Shown here: piece after piece, positions 17,193-25,646 of the stretch | How positions within the stretch are numbered: position 1 is the first letter of the stretch | Layout: each line of letters starts with the position of its first letter | NCBI GenBank assembly: GCA_050012355.1 | Contig: JBEKHI010000019.1 | Coordinates: 1-39,274 of the forward strand | Direction of reading: 5' to 3' | Length of the DNA: 39,274 bases | DNA from: JBEKHI01 sp050012355 | GTDB taxonomy: Bacteria > Actinomycetota > Actinomycetes > Streptosporangiales > Streptosporangiaceae | The notes under the pieces: model-generated | What the model was told of the DNA's origin: nothing | What the model saw: the letters and a program-made list of their open reading frames with translations, nothing else | Database searches by the model: none | Translations under genes and position numbers: made by a program

Positions 17193-19063
17193 ACGGCTCT
17201 GTTCTCGCCGGGCTCCGCAAGCGGCCGCTCGCGCTGATCGCGTGCGGCGTACTCACCCTCATCATCGTGGCCTGCCTGGCCGCACCGCTCATCGCGCCCG
17301 CCAGCCCGAACGCGGAGAACCTGATGGCCTCGTTGCAAGGCCCGTCGGGTGCGCACTGGCTCGGCACCGACGAGCTCGGCCGGGACATCCTCACCCGGCT
17401 GCTGTACGGCGGGCGGGCCACGCTCGCCGAGGCGGGCCTTGTGCTCGTCATCACGCTGGTCATCGGCGTCCCGGTGGGTTTGCTCGCCGGGTTCATCGGC
17501 GGCTGGACCGACCGGGTGCTGATGTACCTGGCCGACATCGGGCTCGCCCTGCCGGTGATCGTGCTCGTCCTGCTGGTCGTGGCGATCTTCAACGGCAACC
17601 TGCAGATCGCCATGATCGGACTCGGCGTGCTGCTGGTGCCGCCGCTGAGCCGGGTGATCAGGGCGGCCGCGCTGACCGTGCGCAACGAACTGTACGTGGA
17701 CGCGGCCCACGTGTCCGGTGTCCCCCCGGTGCGGATCATCGTCAGGCACGTGCTGCCACGGATACGCGGCACGGTCATCACCCAGGCGACGATCATCGCG
17801 GCCATCGCTGTGCTGTTCACCACCGCGCTGGCATTCCTCGGGTTCGGTCCCACGCCGCCAAACCCGTCCTGGGGAAGCATGATCTCCGAGTCCGGGCAGG
17901 TGCTCGCGCACAGCCCGTGGCTGCTGATCTCTTCGGGCGGGATCACTGGCATCACGATCTTGTGCCTCGGCCTGGCCGGGGACAGCCTGCGGGACATTAC
18001 CACCGCCCCCTGGGCAGGGGACGACGGGGGGACGGGGGGCACGCGGCCCCCCGTGCGCCGGGCGGGTCTGGTAGAGATCGCTCCCCCCGAGGGGACCAGC
18101 CTCCTTTCCGTCAGAGAGCTCACCGTCAGCTACCCGCGTGATGGCACCGAGGTCGCGGTCACCCACGAGCTCAGCCTGGACGTGCGATCCGGCGAGATCG
18201 TCGGGCTCGTCGGCGAGTCCGGATGCGGCAAGACCTCGGTCGCGCGCGCAGTGCCCGGCCTGCTGCGCGGCGGACGGGTGGCCGCGGGCACCATCTGGTT
18301 CGACGGCGAGGACGTCACGCGACTGTCAGGCCAGCGGGCCCGCCGGTACCGCGGCGGTGAGGTGGCCTTCATCGCGCAGGAGCCGCTGGCCTCGCTCGAC
18401 CCCACCTGCCGGGTCGGCCGCCTGGTGGCGCAGGCGGCCAGGTGCCACGAAAAGCTGTCGGCCGCCCAGGCGCGGGAGCGGGTGCGGGAGCTGTTCACCA
18501 TGGTCGGTCTCCCCCGCCCCGACGAGGTCGCCAACATGTACCCGCATGAGCTGTCCGGCGGCATGGCGCAGCGGGTGGCGATCGCCCGCGCGCTGGCCGG
18601 ACGGCCGCGGCTGCTGATCGCCGACGAGCCGACCACGGCCCTCGACGTCACGCTGCAGGCCGAGATCCTCGGCCTACTGCGGTCGCTGCAGCGGCAGACT
18701 GGCATGGCGGTGCTGATCGTCAGCCACGACTGGCAGGTCGTGGAGCGCGTCTGCGACCGGGTGGTGGTGATGTACGCGGGGCAGGTCGTGGAGGAGTCGC
18801 CAGCGCCCGCGCTGCTCGAAGACGCGGCGCATCCCTACACGCGGCTGCTGCTGGCCGCCTCCCCCGCCCACGCGCTGGACGGCGCCCGCTCGCTGCCGGT
18901 GATCGGCGGCACCATCCCGGCGCCCGAGGACTGGCCGCTGACCTGCCGGTTCGAGAGCAGGTGCCCGCACGCGGCGGACGTCTGCCACGACGGGCCCATC
19001 CCGCTGCTGGCCGCCGGCCCTGACCACCTGGCACGGTGCGTGCAGGTCGGGGGCGGCACATGA
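17189..19063 (+). CDS. ABC transporter permease-ATPase fusion (DppC-DppD type)
   Basis: 624 residues from GTG 17189. Residues 1-270 are a DppC permease with HWLGTDELGRDILTRLLYGG at about 56-75 and an EAA loop DAAHVSGVPPVRIIVRHVLP at 171-190. A Gly/Arg/Pro linker (about 275-300) leads to a complete oligopeptide-type ATPase with Walker A GESGCGKTS 342-350, signature LSGGM 455-459 and Walker B LLIADEP 475-481. The ATPase ends with the cysteine-bearing C-terminal region of oppD/F-type subunits (CRFESRCPHAADVC). Such fusions are known in actinomycetes. With the other ATPase damaged by a stop codon, this may be the only certain nucleotide-binding domain of the importer. GTGA overlap upstream, ATGA downstream. 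Confidence 0.92.
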   Translation: MNGSVLAGLRKRPLALIACGVLTLIIVACLAAPLIAPASPNAENLMASLQGPSGAHWLGTDELGRDILTRLLYGGRATLAEAGLVLVITLVIGVPVGLLAGFIGGWTDRVLMYLADIGLALPVIVLVLLVVAIFNGNLQIAMIGLGVLLVPPLSRVIRAAALTVRNELYVDAAHVSGVPPVRIIVRHVLPRIRGTVITQATIIAAIAVLFTTALAFLGFGPTPPNPSWGSMISESGQVLAHSPWLLISSGGITGITILCLGLAGDSLRDITTAPWAGDDGGTGGTRPPVRRAGLVEIAPPEGTSLLSVRELTVSYPRDGTEVAVTHELSLDVRSGEIVGLVGESGCGKTSVARAVPGLLRGGRVAAGTIWFDGEDVTRLSGQRARRYRGGEVAFIAQEPLASLDPTCRVGRLVAQAARCHEKLSAAQARERVRELFTMVGLPRPDEVANMYPHELSGGMAQRVAIARALAGRPRLLIADEPTTALDVTLQAEILGLLRSLQRQTGMAVLIVSHDWQVVERVCDRVVVMYAGQVVEESPAPALLEDAAHPYTRLLLAASPAHALDGARSLPVIGGTIPAPEDWPLTCRFESRCPHAADVCHDGPIPLLAAGPDHLARCVQVGGGT

Positions 19064-20001
19064 GCGCGGACTCGCTCTTGTAGGAGTGGGACCTGGTCGC
19101 GGAGCACCGCGGCAGAGGGCACCGGACTCTCGCGCTGGACGGGGTCAGCCTGGACATCGCGGCAGGCCAGACTCTCGGCCTGGTCGGCGAGTCTGGTTCG
19201 GGCAAGACCACGCTCGGCCGGGCGATCCTCGGCCTGACGCCGGTCACCGCGGGCACGATCACCTTCGGCGGCCAGGACATCACCCGGCTGCCGAACGCGC
19301 GGCGCCGGGCGCTCGGCAGCCAGATCCAGGCGGTCTTCCAGGATCCGTATGGCTCGCTCAACCCGGCGCTGAAGGTCAAGGCGATCCTCGCCGAGTCGCT
19401 GCGCGCCGCGGGACCGGTTCCCAGTGACCGGGCGGCGGAACGGATCCGCGACATGCTCGTCCGCACCGGCCTGCCGGAATCGGCGGTGTCCCGGTATCCG
19501 GGCGCGTTCTCCGGCGGTCAGCGGCAACGGATCGCGATCGCCAGGGCCCTGATGCCCGGGCCGCGGCTGGTCGTCTGCGACGAGGCCACCAGCGCTCTTG
19601 ACCTGTCCGTCCAGGCACAGATACTCAACCTGCTGCGCGACCTGCAACAACAGCTCTCGCTCAGCTACCTGTTCATCGGTCACAACCTGGACGTCGTGCG
19701 GTTCATCTCGGACCGCGTCGTCGTCCTCTACCACGGGCAACTGCTTGAGGAAGGTCCCGCCTCGGTGGTGGCCAGGCAGCCCCGGCATCCCTACACGCGC
19801 AGTCTCGTGGCTGCCACCCGGCCCGGCCAGCCGGTCGTGTCCCGTCCGGAGACTCCGCACGCGAGCACCACCGGATGCGCGTTCGCGCCCCGGTGCCGCC
19901 TCGCGACGGACATCTGCAGTACGCAACGGCCGCCGCTCGTCCAGCTTGGCGGGGCAGCGGCCGCGTGCCACCACCTTCCTTCCCTTGAGGAGACGTCATG
20001 A
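19060..20001 (+). CDS. ABC transporter ATPase (DppF-type), interrupted by TAG at codon 8
   Basis: The frame starts at ATG 19060, overlapping the fusion gene's stop, and reads MSADSLL, TAG, EWDLVAEHRG and onward without another stop to TGA 20001. The body is a normal oligopeptide ATPase: Walker A GESGSGKTT at codons 43-51, Q-loop VFQDPYGSLNP, signature FSGGQRQR, Walker B LVVCDEATSALD, the H-loop His in IGHNLD, and the CxxRCRLATDIC tail. There is no ATG or GTG between the TAG and Walker A; the first later ATG (19453) would lose Walker A. The gene is therefore inactive unless the TAG is read through, starts at a non-standard codon, or is a sequence error. No decay is seen downstream. Confidence 0.8.
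19081..19083 (+). other. in-frame TAG in the ABC ATPase gene
   Basis: Codons CTC TTG TAG GAG TGG lie in the frame set by ATG 19060. Homologous proteins normally continue through this beta-strand (LLE-x-x-DL). It is the second single in-frame TAG in this window. Confidence 0.9.
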
Positions 20002-21572
20002 GACCTGTCCTGCCCACCGCCGCGGCGGTCGCGGCGGCACTGATCGCGCTGGCCGGCTGCGGTTCTGCTGCCAGCCCGTCCGGTGGATCCGGATCCGCCA
20101 CCACTCGCTCCGGCACGTTCACCGTCGGCATGGGCGAGGCCGCCACCACGATGGACCCCACGTCGGTGGCCCCGGCCGCGTTCGCCTACTACGACTACGA
20201 CCCGCTCATCCACGAGGAGCCCAACGGGACATTCACCCCCGACCTAGCCCTGACCTGGGGGTACGTCGGCACTGGTAACAAGGAGTTCGAGGTCACCCTG
20301 CGGCACGGAGTGCACTTCTCCGACGGGTCGCTGATGACCGCCACCGCGGTGCAGAACTCCCTCGAGTACTACGTGCACAACAAGAACGCGGACCAGCAGT
20401 ACGCGGGCCCGGTCAGCTCGGTCACCACCGACGGCGAGTGGACCGTGCTGATCCACTACTCAGCGCCGTTCCCGGACGCGGTGGTGTCGCTGACCCAGGA
20501 CTGGGACTTCGGCAACATCCTGGGCCCGAAGGGCATCGCGGACCCGAGTTCGCTCGCCAACAGTTCGGACGGCGCTGGCGAGTACGTGCTCCAGCCCTCG
20601 CAGACGGTCGCGGGCACGACATACGTGTCGACACCGGACTCGCACTACTGGAACCAGTCAGCGATCAAATTCGACAAGGTCGTGATCAAGCCGTTCACCA
20701 GCGAGACGGCGGAGATCGCCGCGCTGCAGAGCGGCCAGATCGACTTCGCCCAGAACATCGCGGCGTCCGAGGTCGCCACGGTCCAGTCCTCCGGCGACAA
20801 GATCAGCGACGGCCCGTCCACCTGGGCCTCGCTGATGCTGGAGAACCGGGTCAGCGGCCCGCTGGCCAACGTCAAGGTACGGCAGGCGCTGCAGTACGCG
20901 ATCAACCGGCCGGCGATCGTCAAGGCGATCTACTACGGTTACGGCTCGCCGCAGGAACAGTGGGCGATCCAGGGCCTGACCGGCTACATCGCCGCCGACG
21001 CCAACGAGTTCGCCTACGACCCGGCCAAGGCCAAGCAGTTGCTTGCCGCCGCCGGCTACCCGAGCGGGTTCTCGATCTCCATGCTGGATGTCGCGGCGCT
21101 TGACAAGAATGGCGTGCTGGCGCAGGCGGTCGCCTCGGATCTGGAAGCGGTCGGGGTGAAGGTGACCATCACCGAGTCGGAGGGGACCTTCGCCACCCTG
21201 CAGAGCCAGCTGTTCTCCAAGAAGTACGAGACCCTGGTGATGCCGACCAAGGCGCAGGACATCTACTCGATGGCCGGGCAGACGCTGGTCGCCAGCAGTT
21301 TCGCGCTGGCCAACGCGTTCGGCACCTCAAGCTCGCAGATGAACGCGCTGTACGCCCAGGTCGCGGCCGCCTCGACACCCGCCGCGGTGACCGCCGCCTC
21401 CCAGGCGCTGAACACCGCGATGGACTCCAACGCGTGGTTCGTGCCGATCGCGCTGGTGCTGTCCATGCAGGCCACCGCCTCGTCGGTGCAGAACGTACCG
21501 TCGTCCTTCCTCACCGTCGATCAGGACCCAGTCTCGCCGGTGACGAGCCAGAACTGGGCGCTGGCCGGATGA
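19998..21572 (+). CDS. ABC transporter substrate-binding lipoprotein (SBP family 5)
   Basis: 524 residues. A lipoprotein signal ends in the lipobox LAGC with the lipidated Cys21. The mature protein follows the extracellular solute-binding protein family 5 pattern (DppA/OppA): VGMGEAATTMDPT after the signal, LTWGYVGTGNKEFEVTLRHGVHFSDG near 90-115, and a later VRQALQYAINRPAIVKAIYYG. It captures the solute outside the membrane for the DppBC-type permeases encoded upstream. GAGGAG at 19987-19992 is its Shine-Dalgarno, and the ATG overlaps the ATPase stop. Family 5 proteins bind peptides, nickel complexes, opines and plant-derived compounds; the ligand cannot be read from sequence. Confidence 0.93.
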   Translation: MRPVLPTAAAVAAALIALAGCGSAASPSGGSGSATTRSGTFTVGMGEAATTMDPTSVAPAAFAYYDYDPLIHEEPNGTFTPDLALTWGYVGTGNKEFEVTLRHGVHFSDGSLMTATAVQNSLEYYVHNKNADQQYAGPVSSVTTDGEWTVLIHYSAPFPDAVVSLTQDWDFGNILGPKGIADPSSLANSSDGAGEYVLQPSQTVAGTTYVSTPDSHYWNQSAIKFDKVVIKPFTSETAEIAALQSGQIDFAQNIAASEVATVQSSGDKISDGPSTWASLMLENRVSGPLANVKVRQALQYAINRPAIVKAIYYGYGSPQEQWAIQGLTGYIAADANEFAYDPAKAKQLLAAAGYPSGFSISMLDVAALDKNGVLAQAVASDLEAVGVKVTITESEGTFATLQSQLFSKKYETLVMPTKAQDIYSMAGQTLVASSFALANAFGTSSSQMNALYAQVAAASTPAAVTAASQALNTAMDSNAWFVPIALVLSMQATASSVQNVPSSFLTVDQDPVSPVTSQNWALAG

Positions 21573-22459
21573 CGGAGGACATCCAGTACGGCTTCGTGTT
21601 CGGGTACCGCCCACTGCGGCTCGACCTGTACCTGCCCTTGGGCGTGACCCGGCCTCCCGTCGTGCTCTTCCTGCACGGCGGGGGGTGGGCCCTCGGCGAC
21701 CGGACCCTGGTCGGGCCCGCGTTCCCTGGCCGGACCTTCTTCACCCGACTGGCTGATACCGGGTTCGCGGTGGCCTCGGCCGATTACCGGTTGTCGGAGG
21801 AAGCCCGGTTTCCCGCCCAGCTCCATGACGCCAAGGCGGCCGTGCGCTGGATCCGGCGACACGCGGACGAGTACGGCGTCGACGGGTCCCGGATCGTCGT
21901 CTGGGGCGCCTCGGCCGGGGGCCACCTGGCGGCACTGACCGGGCTGACCGGTGACAGCACCGATCCGGCGCTGGAAGGGACCGTCGGCGAGCCCCCGCCA
22001 CCAGGACCGCCACTAGGCGGGCATCCTGAACCGCCGCCCAGGGTCTCCTCGTCGGTCCGCGGGGTGGTCGACTGGTACGGCGTAGCCGACCTGGTCACGC
22101 TCGCATCGGTGACCAGCCCCGGTCCTGGCCCCGGTGAGCACGACTCGCCGTCCTCCCCCGAGGGCAGGCTGCTCGGCGCCCGGGTGAGCGAGAACCCCGC
22201 GCTGGCCAAGGGGGCGTCCCCGGTCTCCTACGTGCACGCGGAAGCTCCGCCGTTCCTCATCATGCACGGCACGGCCGACACCTCGGTCCCGGTCGGGCAG
22301 TCGAGAGCACTCGCCGCCGCACTGGACGCCGTGGGCGCCCCGGTCGTCGAGACCGAATGGGTGGACGGCGCCGACCACATGTGGATCGGCGCGTCGCCCG
22401 CGCGCGTCGACGAGATCTTCGCCAGATCGGTTGACTTCGCCCAGCGGGTCACGTCATGA
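21569..22459 (+). CDS. alpha/beta hydrolase (esterase/lipase family)
   Basis: 296 residues from ATG 21569, which overlaps the previous stop (ATGA). Oxyanion-hole motif HGGGW at 36-40, nucleophile elbow GASAGG with Ser115, probable acid Asp237 in GTADTSV, and His270 in DGADH complete a catalytic triad of the BD-FAE/carboxylesterase type. There is no signal peptide, so it acts in the cytoplasm. An unusual proline/glycine-rich stretch at residues 141-159 and a second at 183-198 lie where the lid region is expected. Placed right after the importer, it probably hydrolyses an ester or amide of the imported compound; this is inference. Confidence 0.88.
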   Translation: MTEDIQYGFVFGYRPLRLDLYLPLGVTRPPVVLFLHGGGWALGDRTLVGPAFPGRTFFTRLADTGFAVASADYRLSEEARFPAQLHDAKAAVRWIRRHADEYGVDGSRIVVWGASAGGHLAALTGLTGDSTDPALEGTVGEPPPPGPPLGGHPEPPPRVSSSVRGVVDWYGVADLVTLASVTSPGPGPGEHDSPSSPEGRLLGARVSENPALAKGASPVSYVHAEAPPFLIMHGTADTSVPVGQSRALAAALDAVGAPVVETEWVDGADHMWIGASPARVDEIFARSVDFAQRVTS

Positions 22460-23109
22460 CCCCGACCGACCGGCTCGCCCGGCTGGAGGCGGTCCACCAG
22501 GTGCAGAACGTGATGGGCCGGTACTCGTACTGGCACAGCGCCGCGATGCACAGCGAGTGCGTGGACCTGTTCGCGCTGAGGACCCCCGGCGTGCGCGTCG
22601 AGATGATGTGGGGCATCTACACCGGCCCCGAGGGTATCCGGCGCTGTTACGAGGGCTGGCACCGGCACCTCGGGCCGGAAGCGGACATCGGCTCCATGCA
22701 CATGCACACGCTGACCACCCCGGTGATCGAGGTGGCCGAGGACGCCCAGACCGCGCGGGCGGTGTGGATCTCCCCCGGCCACGAGACGATGGGACCCTTT
22801 GAAACCGGCGAGAAGGAGGCCCGCGCGCACTGGGCGTGGGCTAAGTACGGCGCCGACTTCGTGCTCGAGGACGGGCTGTGGAAGATCTGGCATCTGCACG
22901 TGTACGGGATCTTCTTCACGCCGTACGACCAGCCGTGGACCGCGGCCACCGACAACGCTGGGGTAATCGACCCGCCGTCCACCCCGCCCGAGCTGGCCGC
23001 CGACCAGCCGCCCACCACCCGGTGGATGTACGCGCCGGACGCCGTGTACGTCAACGAGCCGGCGCCACCGGACCCTTATGAGACCTTCGACGAAGCGGAG
23101 TCGTACTGA
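22456..23109 (+). CDS. NTF2-like (SnoaL-type) protein, first of a tandem pair
   Basis: 217 residues. An N-terminal helix with RLARLEAVHQVQNVMGRY, a helix after SYWHS, then beta strands VEMMWGIY, MHMHTLTTPVIEVAED, ARAVWISPGHE and VLEDGLWKIWHLHVYG follow the SnoaL_4/nuclear transport factor 2 cone fold. The C-terminal 60 residues are longer than in classic SnoaL and end with RWMYAPDAVYVNEPAPP. The fold serves as a small-molecule cyclase, isomerase or dehydratase, or simply as a binding protein. It overlaps the hydrolase stop (ATGA) and is followed by a close paralogue at TGATG. Several His residues in the cavity strands could act in acid-base chemistry. Confidence 0.85.
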   Translation: MTPTDRLARLEAVHQVQNVMGRYSYWHSAAMHSECVDLFALRTPGVRVEMMWGIYTGPEGIRRCYEGWHRHLGPEADIGSMHMHTLTTPVIEVAEDAQTARAVWISPGHETMGPFETGEKEARAHWAWAKYGADFVLEDGLWKIWHLHVYGIFFTPYDQPWTAATDNAGVIDPPSTPPELAADQPPTTRWMYAPDAVYVNEPAPPDPYETFDEAESY

Positions 23110-23756
23110 TGGTGTCCCTAGAAGACCGGATCTCCCGCCTGGAAGCGGTACACGAGATCCAGAACGTGATGGGCCGGTACTCGTACTGGCACACCGCCAA
23201 CATGCACCGCGAGTGCCTGGACCTGTTCGCGATGAAGACGCCGGGCGTCCGCGCCGAGATGATGTGGGGCGTCTACGAGGGCGCCGAGTCACTGGAGCGG
23301 CTCTACCCCGGGTTCCACACGTGGGTGGACGGCGACCTCAAGGGCGTGATGCACATGCACACCCTCACCACCCCGGTGATCGAGGTGGCCGAGGACGGGC
23401 AGACCGCGAAGGCGACCTGGATCGCGCCGGGCCACGAGACGATGTCGTTCTCGGCCGGCGAGGAAGGCGCCCCCGAGGCGTTCTGGGCCTGGTGCAAGTA
23501 CGGCTGCGATTTCGTCCTCGAGGACGGGCAGTGGAAAATCTGGCATCTGCACGTGTACGGGATCTTCCTGTCCCCGTACGCCCGTAGCTGGGTCGAGGAG
23601 CCGGACGACATGGTCGACGCGCCGCGGATGCTGGATTCCCACCAGCCGGACCGGCCGCCGACGACGCACTGGCAGTACGCGCCGGACCGGGTCTACATCA
23701 ACGAGCCCGCTCCCCCGGCCCCCTTCGCCAGCTTCGACGAGGCGGACGCTTACTGA
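23109..23756 (+). CDS. NTF2-like (SnoaL-type) protein, second of a tandem pair
   Basis: 215 residues; a clear paralogue of the preceding gene. The segments NVMGRYSYWH, EMMWG, MHMHTLTTPVIEVAED, PGHETM, WKIWHLHVYGIF and VYINEPAPPAPF are shared almost unchanged, while the region after residue 155 differs. Start ATG 23109 shares one base with the previous stop. A conserved tandem pair inside an operon suggests a heterodimer or two successive steps on related intermediates; both are inference. Confidence 0.85.
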   Translation: MVSLEDRISRLEAVHEIQNVMGRYSYWHTANMHRECLDLFAMKTPGVRAEMMWGVYEGAESLERLYPGFHTWVDGDLKGVMHMHTLTTPVIEVAEDGQTAKATWIAPGHETMSFSAGEEGAPEAFWAWCKYGCDFVLEDGQWKIWHLHVYGIFLSPYARSWVEEPDDMVDAPRMLDSHQPDRPPTTHWQYAPDRVYINEPAPPAPFASFDEADAY

Positions 23757-23778
23757 TGCTGAAGATCGGGATCCCGCG

Positions 23779-24456
23779 TTGAGCCCGCCGGACCTGGCCG
23801 CTTACCGGCTGCCGGGCACCAGCGCGCTGGACGGGCAGACGGTGGTCCTAGACAGCCTGGAGCTCCAGGTCACCTCTCGCGACGATGTCGTCGAGGTCGC
23901 GCCCGACACGTTCTTCATCGACCGCGACGTGGCTGGTCAGCCGCATGAGGCGCTCACCGTGGTGCTGTCGTACGTGACCGGCTGGGCGCTCGTCGTCCAC
24001 CAGCGCCGCGACCCCTCGGTCACCGGACGCGGCCCGGCCGCGTCGCACACGTTCTCGACGGCCAGGATCGCCGGGCACGACCAGTCGGGCCCGGCCCCGG
24101 CGCCCACCCGTGACCTGGTGGGGCGCTGGCACCGTTACCGGTACAGCTCGCGGAACCTGTACGAGCACATCTACGTCAGCGGCGAGCGGTTCGTCTCGCA
24201 CAACGTGGCTACCCAGAACACCGATGACCGTGCGGACTGCCATCCGGTCTCCTATTACAAGGTGGCGCCGGACCTGTACGTGGTGACCTGGCGCGAGTTC
24301 GACTCGCAGGCGTCGATGGTCATGGTCGAGAACCTGGACCAGCTCCAGGTGACCGGCAAGGCGTTGCATCCGGTGAGCGCGGACCACTCGGTGGCCATCC
24401 CCATCGGCGGCCGCATCCTGCCGGTCCAGGTGATATTTCCAAGGGAGGAAGCATGA
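23779..24456 (+). CDS. MoaF-like protein
   Basis: 225 residues from TTG 23779; there is no ATG or GTG in frame between the previous gene and the conserved part, so TTG is the most economical start. Beta-rich, with WHRYRYSSRNLYEHIYVSG at about 114-132 and YYKVAPDLYVVTWREFDS near 156-173, followed by LDQLQVTGKALHP. This resembles the MoaF N/C-terminal lipocalin-like domains, named for a molybdenum cofactor gene but found in many catabolic operons. The role here is unknown; binding of a hydrophobic intermediate is plausible. The end overlaps the monooxygenase ATG by 4 bases. Confidence 0.7.
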   Translation: MSPPDLAAYRLPGTSALDGQTVVLDSLELQVTSRDDVVEVAPDTFFIDRDVAGQPHEALTVVLSYVTGWALVVHQRRDPSVTGRGPAASHTFSTARIAGHDQSGPAPAPTRDLVGRWHRYRYSSRNLYEHIYVSGERFVSHNVATQNTDDRADCHPVSYYKVAPDLYVVTWREFDSQASMVMVENLDQLQVTGKALHPVSADHSVAIPIGGRILPVQVIFPREEA

Positions 24457-25646
24457 CCGCCGTACCCACCCGTGAAGACCTGGCCGGCCGCGCCCGCGAG
24501 CTGCGGCCGCTGCTGGCCCAGCACGCGGCGCAGACCGAAGAGGACGGCCGGATCAACCCCGAGGTGATTGACGCGCTGCGCGCGGCCGGACTGTTCCGGC
24601 TGACCACGCCACGCCGGTTCGGCGGCTACCAGCTGCCGTTCCGTACCGTCGCCGAGGTCTGTTCCGCGATCGCCGAGGGCTGCGGCTCGACCGGCTGGGT
24701 GGCCGGCTTCGCGAACACCGGGAAATGGACCGCCTCGTTGTGGTCGGCGCAGGCGCAGGAGGAGATCTTCGGCGTCGGCCCGGACGCGATCCACGCCGGC
24801 ACCAGCAAGCCGACCACCGACGTGACGCCGGTCGAGGGCGGCTACCGGATCAGCGGCAGCTGGCCGTCGATGTCCTCGCTGCCCTACGCGACCTGGGCCG
24901 GGGTCTTCCTGCTGATCCCCGGTGCCGACGGTGGACCGCCGACCATGGCCGAGGCACTGATCAAGGCCGACGAGGTAACGGTCGAGAACACTTGGAAGGT
25001 CACCGGCCTGCGCGGCACCGGCAGCGAGACGGCCGTCGCCAAGGACGTCTTCGTGCCAGCGCATCGCGTCATGGACGTGTCCCTGCTGCAGTCCAGCGAC
25101 TTCAACCTTTACCCGACCCCGTTCAAGGACGAAGCCCTGTACCGGGCGGCGATGCATCCGGTGCTGGCCCACGCGATCGCGATCACCCCGGTCGGCCTGG
25201 CCCAAGGTGCCCTCGACCTCGCGGTCAGCGGCGCGTCCGAGCGCCCGCTCACCGGCACCACGTACCAGTACCAGAAGGACTCGGTCTCGTTCCAGAACGA
25301 GATCGGCGACGCCGCCATGCTGGTGGACACGGCCCGGCTGCACCTGTACCGCAGCGCCGATGACCTCGACCGGTTCGCCGAGCAGGGGCAGGTGATGGAC
25401 TTCGTCACCAGGGCCCGGGTCCGGGCGGACACCGGCTGGGCGGTCACGAACGCGTGCGCGGCGATCGACAAGATCATGACCGCGGTCGGCGCCCCCGCGT
25501 TCTCCGCGGCCAGCCCGTTCCAGCGGATATGGCGGGACGCCAACATCGCGGCCCGGCACGGCGCGGCCAACCACATGCTCAACCGGGAGCTGTACGGCAA
25601 GGCACTGCTCGGCGTGCCCGTCACGTTCAACCGCCTCGGCGTATGA
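24453..25646 (+). CDS. flavin-dependent monooxygenase of the acyl-CoA dehydrogenase fold (HsaA-like)
   Basis: 397 residues. The order is an N-terminal helical domain (LLAQHAAQTEEDGRINPEV), RRFGGYQLPFRTVAEV, AEGCGSTGWV, a central beta domain with GGYRISGSWPSMSSL and VTGLRGTGSETAVAKDVFVP, and a C-terminal helical bundle ending near MLNRELYGKALLG. This is the group D two-component monooxygenase/oxidase type (HsaA, HpaB-like), not a true acyl-CoA dehydrogenase: no acyl-CoA glutamate base is evident. The partner flavin reductase is the next gene, coupled by ATGA. The expected reaction is hydroxylation of an aromatic or similar substrate using reduced flavin and oxygen. AAGGGAGG precedes the ATG. 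Confidence 0.88.
   Translation: MTAVPTREDLAGRARELRPLLAQHAAQTEEDGRINPEVIDALRAAGLFRLTTPRRFGGYQLPFRTVAEVCSAIAEGCGSTGWVAGFANTGKWTASLWSAQAQEEIFGVGPDAIHAGTSKPTTDVTPVEGGYRISGSWPSMSSLPYATWAGVFLLIPGADGGPPTMAEALIKADEVTVENTWKVTGLRGTGSETAVAKDVFVPAHRVMDVSLLQSSDFNLYPTPFKDEALYRAAMHPVLAHAIAITPVGLAQGALDLAVSGASERPLTGTTYQYQKDSVSFQNEIGDAAMLVDTARLHLYRSADDLDRFAEQGQVMDFVTRARVRADTGWAVTNACAAIDKIMTAVGAPAFSAASPFQRIWRDANIAARHGAANHMLNRELYGKALLGVPVTFNRLGV

Noticed and set aside
17134..18166. Minus-strand ORFs of about 330 codons opposite the permease-ATPase fusion
   Set aside because: Composition typical of antisense frames in high-GC genes; the plus-strand protein has all family motifs.
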